Positions 60,716 to 64,000 of a DNA stretch of 64,000 bases are shown here, one piece after another. Source of the DNA: Couchioplanes caeruleus (lineage in GTDB: Bacteria; Actinomycetota; Actinomycetes; Mycobacteriales; Micromonosporaceae); the NCBI RefSeq assembly GCF_023499255.1, contig NZ_CP092183.1, forward strand, positions 2,611,501 through 2,675,500, written 5' to 3'. Each line of letters begins with the position of its first letter. The stretch's first letter is position 1. The notes under the pieces were generated by a model, which was given only the letters and a program-made list of their open reading frames with translations, did not search any database and was not told the origin of the DNA. The position numbers were made by a program, and so were the translations under genes.

Positions 60716-61621
60716 TCAGTCCGAATCCCGGGTCTGCTCGGCGAGGAACCGTTCCAGCTCGGCACCGAGCTCGTCGGCGCTCGGCAGGGCGGTGCCGGAC
60801 TCGGCGAGCAGGTTGCCGGCCCGGCCGCGGACGAACGCGTCGTACTGCGCCTCCAGGGACGCGACCAGGCGTACGGCCTGCTCGTCGTCGGCCACCTGCT
60901 TGTCGATCTCCTCGCGCACCTCGGTGGCGGCCTCGTGCAGTGCCGCGGTCGGCAGGACCAGCCCGGTGGCGTTGGCGACCGACTCGACGAGCAGTTCCGC
61001 GGCGGGCGGGTAGGTGGTCTGCGCGAGATAGTGGGGGACGTGCGCGGCGTACCCCATCGCGTCGTGGCCGGCTTCGCCGAGGCGGAACTCGAGCAGGTTG
61101 CCGACGCTGGCCGGGACCTGCACCCGCTGCAGCCAGGACTCGTGCTCGCCGAGCAGGCGCCGGTCGGTGGCGTGCGCGGTGACGCTCAGCGGGCGGGTGT
61201 GCGGCACGGCCATCGGGATCGCGTTGAGGCCGACGGTCACGGACACGCCGAAACGGTCGATGAGCCCGCGTACGGCCGCGATGAAGCGTTCCCACTGCAG
61301 GTCGGGCTCGGGGCCGGCGAGCAGCAGGAACGGCGTGCCGGTCAGGTCCTTCACGAGGTGCAGCGCGAGGACGGGGGTCTCGTAGCTCTCCCAGTGGTCC
61401 TCGACGAAGATCATCGGGGGCCGGCGGGACCGGTAGTCCAGGAGCTGGTCGAGGTCGAAGGTCGCCAGCACCCGCCCCTCGAAGTTCTCCAGCAGGTGGT
61501 CGCGGGACAGCTGCACGGCGCTGCCCGCGTCGACGAACCCCGTGAGCGCCTGGACGAGCACCACGCCGTCCAGCTCGGGCAGGTCGTCGGCCAACTCGTA
61601 GAGCCCGTGTGGGTCGAGCAC
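60716..61621 (-). CDS. PAC2-family protein (proteasome assembly chaperone-like)
   Basis: 301 residues. The PAC2 core runs through LDGVVLVQALTGFVDAGSAVQLSRDHLLENF, FDLDQLLDYRSRRPPMIF, GPEPDLQWERFI, VSVTVGLNAIPMAVPHTRPLSVTAHATD, and AHVPHYLAQTTYPPAAELLVESV. The actinobacterial PAC2 family is widespread and often found with proteasome genes, though its role there is unproved. A Glu-rich C-terminal helix follows. GTG at 61621 has GAGGAGG 9 bases upstream; longer in-frame starts upstream lack homology. Confidence 0.9.
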   Translation of the reverse strand: MLDPHGLYELADDLPELDGVVLVQALTGFVDAGSAVQLSRDHLLENFEGRVLATFDLDQLLDYRSRRPPMIFVEDHWESYETPVLALHLVKDLTGTPFLLLAGPEPDLQWERFIAAVRGLIDRFGVSVTVGLNAIPMAVPHTRPLSVTAHATDRRLLGEHESWLQRVQVPASVGNLLEFRLGEAGHDAMGYAAHVPHYLAQTTYPPAAELLVESVANATGLVLPTAALHEAATEVREEIDKQVADDEQAVRLVASLEAQYDAFVRGRAGNLLAESGTALPSADELGAELERFLAEQTRDSD

Positions 61622-61712
61622 GCTCCAAGACCTCCTCGTGTCCACGCCCGCGCAACCGGCGGGCGATGAGGAGGGAACAAACGCCCGGCACGGTTCATTC
61701 CCGCTCACGGCG

Positions 61713-61743
61713 AACGCCGCGGCCCGGTGCGGGCCGCGGCGTT
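61713..61743 (-). terminator. Terminator after the membrane chemoreceptor gene
   Basis: A perfect 14-base-pair stem, AACGCCGCGGCCCG (61713-61726) with CGGGCCGCGGCGTT (61730-61743), and a 3-base loop. It lies 22 bases after the chemoreceptor stop. Confidence 0.82.
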
Positions 61744-61765
61744 TCCTGCTGGGCGTACGCGCGGA

Positions 61766-63403
61766 TCAGACGCGGAACTGCGAGACCAGCGACTGCAGTT
61801 CCTCGGCCAGCCGGGACAGCTCCTGGGCGGTACGGCGCGACTCGGTGACGCCCTCGTTGGTGCTCTGTGCCGCCTCGGCCACGCCGCCGATGGTGCGGGC
61901 GATGTCGGTCGAGCCGCCGGCCGCCTCGGAGACGCTGCGGCCGATCTCGCTCGTGGTCGCCGTCTGCTCCTCGACCGCCGAGGCGATCGTGTCCGAGTAC
62001 GCGTTGATGCGTTCGATGACCGCGGCGATCTCGCCGATCGCGTCGACCGCGGCGGACGTGTCGTTCTGGATGGCCTGGATCCGGCTGGAGATCTCCTCGG
62101 TGGCCTTCGCGGTCTCCTGGGCCAGGTCCTTGACCTCGGACGCGACGACGGCGAAGCCCTTGCCCGCCTCGCCGGCCCGGGCCGCCTCGATGGTGGCGTT
62201 GAGCGCGAGCAGGTTGGTCTGCTCGGCGATCGAGGTGATGACCTTGACGATGTTGCCCACCTCGGCCGAGGAGACACCCAGCTTGGCGACCGTGGTGTTG
62301 GCCGACTGGGCCACCTCGACCGCGCCGCGGGCCACTCCGGCCGCGTCGGCCGCGCTCGTGGCGATCTCGCGGATGGACGCGGTCATCTGCTCGCTGGCGG
62401 CGGCGACGGTGTCCACGTTGCTGCTGACCGTGCCGGCGGCGGCGGACACCTGCTCGGCGCGGGAGCTGGTCTGCTCCGCGTTGACGGCGATGCGGCCGCT
62501 GACGTCGGTCATCTCCTGCGCGGAGCCGGCGAGCGTACGGCTGCTCCCGGTGATCTGCGAGATCGTGCTGCGCAGCGTCGCCGTGGCCCGGTCGAGCTGG
62601 GCACCCATCCGGCCGACCTCGTCCTTGCTCTTCATGTCGGCCGTCCGGGTCAGGTCTCCGGCGGCGATGCTGTCGATGATGCCCGACAGCGCCTTGACCC
62701 GGCTCACGATGCTCCGCGCGATCGCCAGGCCCAGCAGCGTGGCGAGGATCAGGCCGACGACGAGCACGACGATGACGAAGGTCCGGGCCGACTCGTACGC
62801 CGAGTGGGCCTCGGCGACGCGCGCCTTGGCGGCCGCCTCCTCCTCCGCCGCGAGCTTGTCCAGGTTGTACTTGGCACGGATGATCGCCGGCTGCAGCTGG
62901 GTGTCCCGGGCGGCCGCCATGGCAACCGCGTTGCCGCTGCCGGCCGCCGTGAGGTACGCGTCACGGGCGGCCCTGTACTTGTCCCAGAGGAAGATCGTCT
63001 GGTCCATCAGCCGCGGGTCGACGGTGCTGCCGCGGTACGCCGTGTTGTCCGCCGTGATCTGACCGTCGAGCGCCTTGATCTGCGCGACGATGTCCGGCGA
63101 CGGCGTCTGGCCGTACGTGAGCGCCTGGGCGTGCATCGTGCCGACGTCCGAGATGATCTTGTTGAGCTGCAGGGAGGCGGTGAAGTTCTCCCGGTACATC
63201 TTGTTGCCGACGTCGTTGACCTCGGCGAGCCGGACCAGCGCCACGACGCCCACGAGGGCCGCGACGATCGTCATCGCACCCACGATGATCATGATCTTCG
63301 TGTTGAGCGAGCGGTCGGCGATCCAGTCGCGCAGCGGGTTCTTGAGCTGCGGCTTGCGCGCGGACTTCGATGCTGCCCTCATGGGGCGGGCGACGGAAGG
63401 CAT
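61766..63403 (-). CDS. Transmembrane methyl-accepting chemotaxis protein
   Basis: 545 residues. The basic N-terminus precedes TM1 (about 38-58: [21 protein letters not shown]), a four-helix-bundle ligand domain of about 150 residues ([19 protein letters not shown]), TM2 (about 206-228), and HAMP ([32 protein letters not shown]). The signalling domain has the tip [38 protein letters not shown]. No pentapeptide CheR tether is seen. ATG at 63403 is chosen because a FliA-like promoter at 63457-63484 excludes the longer GTG start at 63457. The EAL gene lies upstream on the same strand. Confidence 0.94.
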   Translation of the reverse strand: MPSVARPMRAASKSARKPQLKNPLRDWIADRSLNTKIMIIVGAMTIVAALVGVVALVRLAEVNDVGNKMYRENFTASLQLNKIISDVGTMHAQALTYGQTPSPDIVAQIKALDGQITADNTAYRGSTVDPRLMDQTIFLWDKYRAARDAYLTAAGSGNAVAMAAARDTQLQPAIIRAKYNLDKLAAEEEAAAKARVAEAHSAYESARTFVIVVLVVGLILATLLGLAIARSIVSRVKALSGIIDSIAAGDLTRTADMKSKDEVGRMGAQLDRATATLRSTISQITGSSRTLAGSAQEMTDVSGRIAVNAEQTSSRAEQVSAAAGTVSSNVDTVAAASEQMTASIREIATSAADAAGVARGAVEVAQSANTTVAKLGVSSAEVGNIVKVITSIAEQTNLLALNATIEAARAGEAGKGFAVVASEVKDLAQETAKATEEISSRIQAIQNDTSAAVDAIGEIAAVIERINAYSDTIASAVEEQTATTSEIGRSVSEAAGGSTDIARTIGGVAEAAQSTNEGVTESRRTAQELSRLAEELQSLVSQFRV

Positions 63404-63456
63404 GTGGTCGGACCTCGCGGTGGTTGCTACGGGGACGCGAGTCGTCCCCTTTCTCA

Positions 63457-63484
63457 CTATCGGTTGTGGTTCGTGGTCGCTGAG
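63457..63484 (-). promoter_or_regulatory. FliA (sigma-28)-like promoter of the chemoreceptor gene
   Basis: CTCA (63484-63481), 16-base spacer, ACCGATAG (63464-63457). The -10 matches the sigma-28 GCCGATAA form at six of eight positions, and CTCA-n15-17-GCCGA is the flagellar promoter form I recall from Actinoplanes. The start would fall near 63450. Confidence 0.65.
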
Positions 63485-63505
63485 GCGCTTTCCGGGAGTT
63501 CGCCC

Positions 63506-64000
63506 TCACACCGCGAGTGCGCTGTGCGCGGCGAGCTGCGCGTCGACCTGATCCGGGGACAGGGGCCGCGAGAAGTGGTAGCCCTGCGCGAAGCGGTACC
63601 CGAGCCGGTACAGGGTCTCGGCCTGCTCGGCGGTCTCCACGCCCTCCGCGATCGCCTGCAGGTGCAGGCCGTTCGTGATCTGGATCATCGCGGTGGCGAT
63701 GACCGCCTCCTCGGAGCGTCCGCCGATCCCGTCGACGAACGACTTGTCGACCTTGAGGGTGTCGGCCGGGCAGGTCCGCAGCAGGCCGAGCGACGAGTGC
63801 CCGGTGCCGAAGTCGTCGAGCGCCACCTTCACGCCGAGCGTCACCAGGTTCTGCAGGGTGTCGAGCGCGATGCCGCCGTCGAACACGGCCGTCTCGGTGA
63901 CCTCGACGACCAGCTTCTCCGGGTCGAAGCCCGTGTCGGCCAGCGCGGCCCGTACGTCCGCGGCGAAGCCCGGCTCGCGCAGCTGGCGGGCGGAGACGTT
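63506..64000 (-). CDS. EAL-domain cyclic-di-GMP phosphodiesterase (N-terminus beyond window)
   Basis: The last 164 residues are visible; the start lies to the right of base 64000. Conserved EAL motifs are VVEVTETAVF (metal-binding Glu), ALDDFGTGHSSLGLLRTCPADTLKVDKSFV (the DDFGTG loop and catalytic Lys), and AIAEGVETAEQAETLYRLG. All key residues are intact, so it should hydrolyse c-di-GMP. The visible C-terminus is only the EAL domain; GGDEF or sensor domains may precede it. Its stop is 103 bases before the chemoreceptor start on the same strand, but the FliA-like promoter between them suggests separate transcription. Confidence 0.9.
   Translation of the reverse strand, partial: NVSARQLREPGFAADVRAALADTGFDPEKLVVEVTETAVFDGGIALDTLQNLVTLGVKVALDDFGTGHSSLGLLRTCPADTLKVDKSFVDGIGGRSEEAVIATAMIQITNGLHLQAIAEGVETAEQAETLYRLGYRFAQGYHFSRPLSPDQVDAQLAAHSALAV

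Noticed and set aside
61648..61666. TcrA-like box before the PAC2 gene
   Set aside because: Only one half-site (GCAACCG) is present; the second repeat GCGATGA does not fit.

Overview
The window is very GC-rich, has dense genes with frequent GTG starts and short overlaps, and encodes Lsr2, F420-dependent enzymes, a PAC2 protein and an actinobacterial HelD. It therefore comes from a high-GC actinomycete. Two FliA/WhiG-type sigma factors, two chemoreceptors (one behind a sigma-28-like promoter) and several copies of a GCA(A/C)CCG-n4-GCA(A/C)CCG direct repeat resembling the TcrA box of Actinoplanes missouriensis point to Actinoplanes or a close motile-spored relative. The genus is an inference. 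I saw no rRNA, tRNA, CRISPR array, insertion sequence or prophage; this looks like ordinary chromosome.

Region by region. 1-3.9 kb: family-5 solute-binding lipoprotein (cut at the left edge), a LacI regulator with a probable auto-operator, and a sirtuin. 4-9.4 kb: two small envelope proteins, an APP1/DUF2183 phosphatase-like protein, a permuted NlpC/P60-like (YiiX type) protein, a VOC protein and a DEAD-box RNA helicase. 9.6-14.6 kb: two FliA-like sigma paralogues flanking a lipoprotein and a HelD RNA-polymerase recycling factor; both sigma genes have a TcrA-box-like repeat about 100 bp upstream. 14.6-18.4 kb: a degenerate PIG-L protein, DUF456, a D-Ala-D-Ala carboxypeptidase and Lsr2. 18.5-29.4 kb: F420/LLM oxidoreductases including FGD, MarR, a PP2C phosphatase plus anti-sigma kinase pair, an ECF sigma factor fused to a zinc-binding anti-sigma motif, a membrane helix and an extracellular glycosidase, a glycosyltransferase, a HAD phosphatase, and a TetR/FAD-monooxygenase divergent pair.

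29.4-43.2 kb is largely secreted or transport functions: GH97 glycosidase, X-Pro dipeptidyl-peptidase, sodium/solute symporter with a small partner, AbfB-domain membrane protein, PQQ-type sugar dehydrogenase, M14 carboxypeptidase and an S33 peptidase. 43.5-50 kb: heterodimeric ABC exporter whose first subunit carries a repetitive tail of about 280 residues, then gamma-glutamyltransferase. 50-56.2 kb (all minus strand): membrane protein, SBP56/methanethiol oxidase, a GAF-PAS-GAF histidine kinase, TrmB and a secreted beta-propeller. 57-64 kb: conserved hypothetical, ABM monooxygenase, esterase, cytosolic GAF chemoreceptor, PAC2 protein, membrane chemoreceptor and an EAL phosphodiesterase cut at the right edge.

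How the genes may work together: the sigma factors, chemoreceptors, PP2C/kinase switch and TcrA-box-like sites suggest that parts of the window belong to a sporangium/zoospore programme. The fused sigma factor and the secreted hydrolases suggest polysaccharide and peptide sensing and use. All functions are read from sequence alone.
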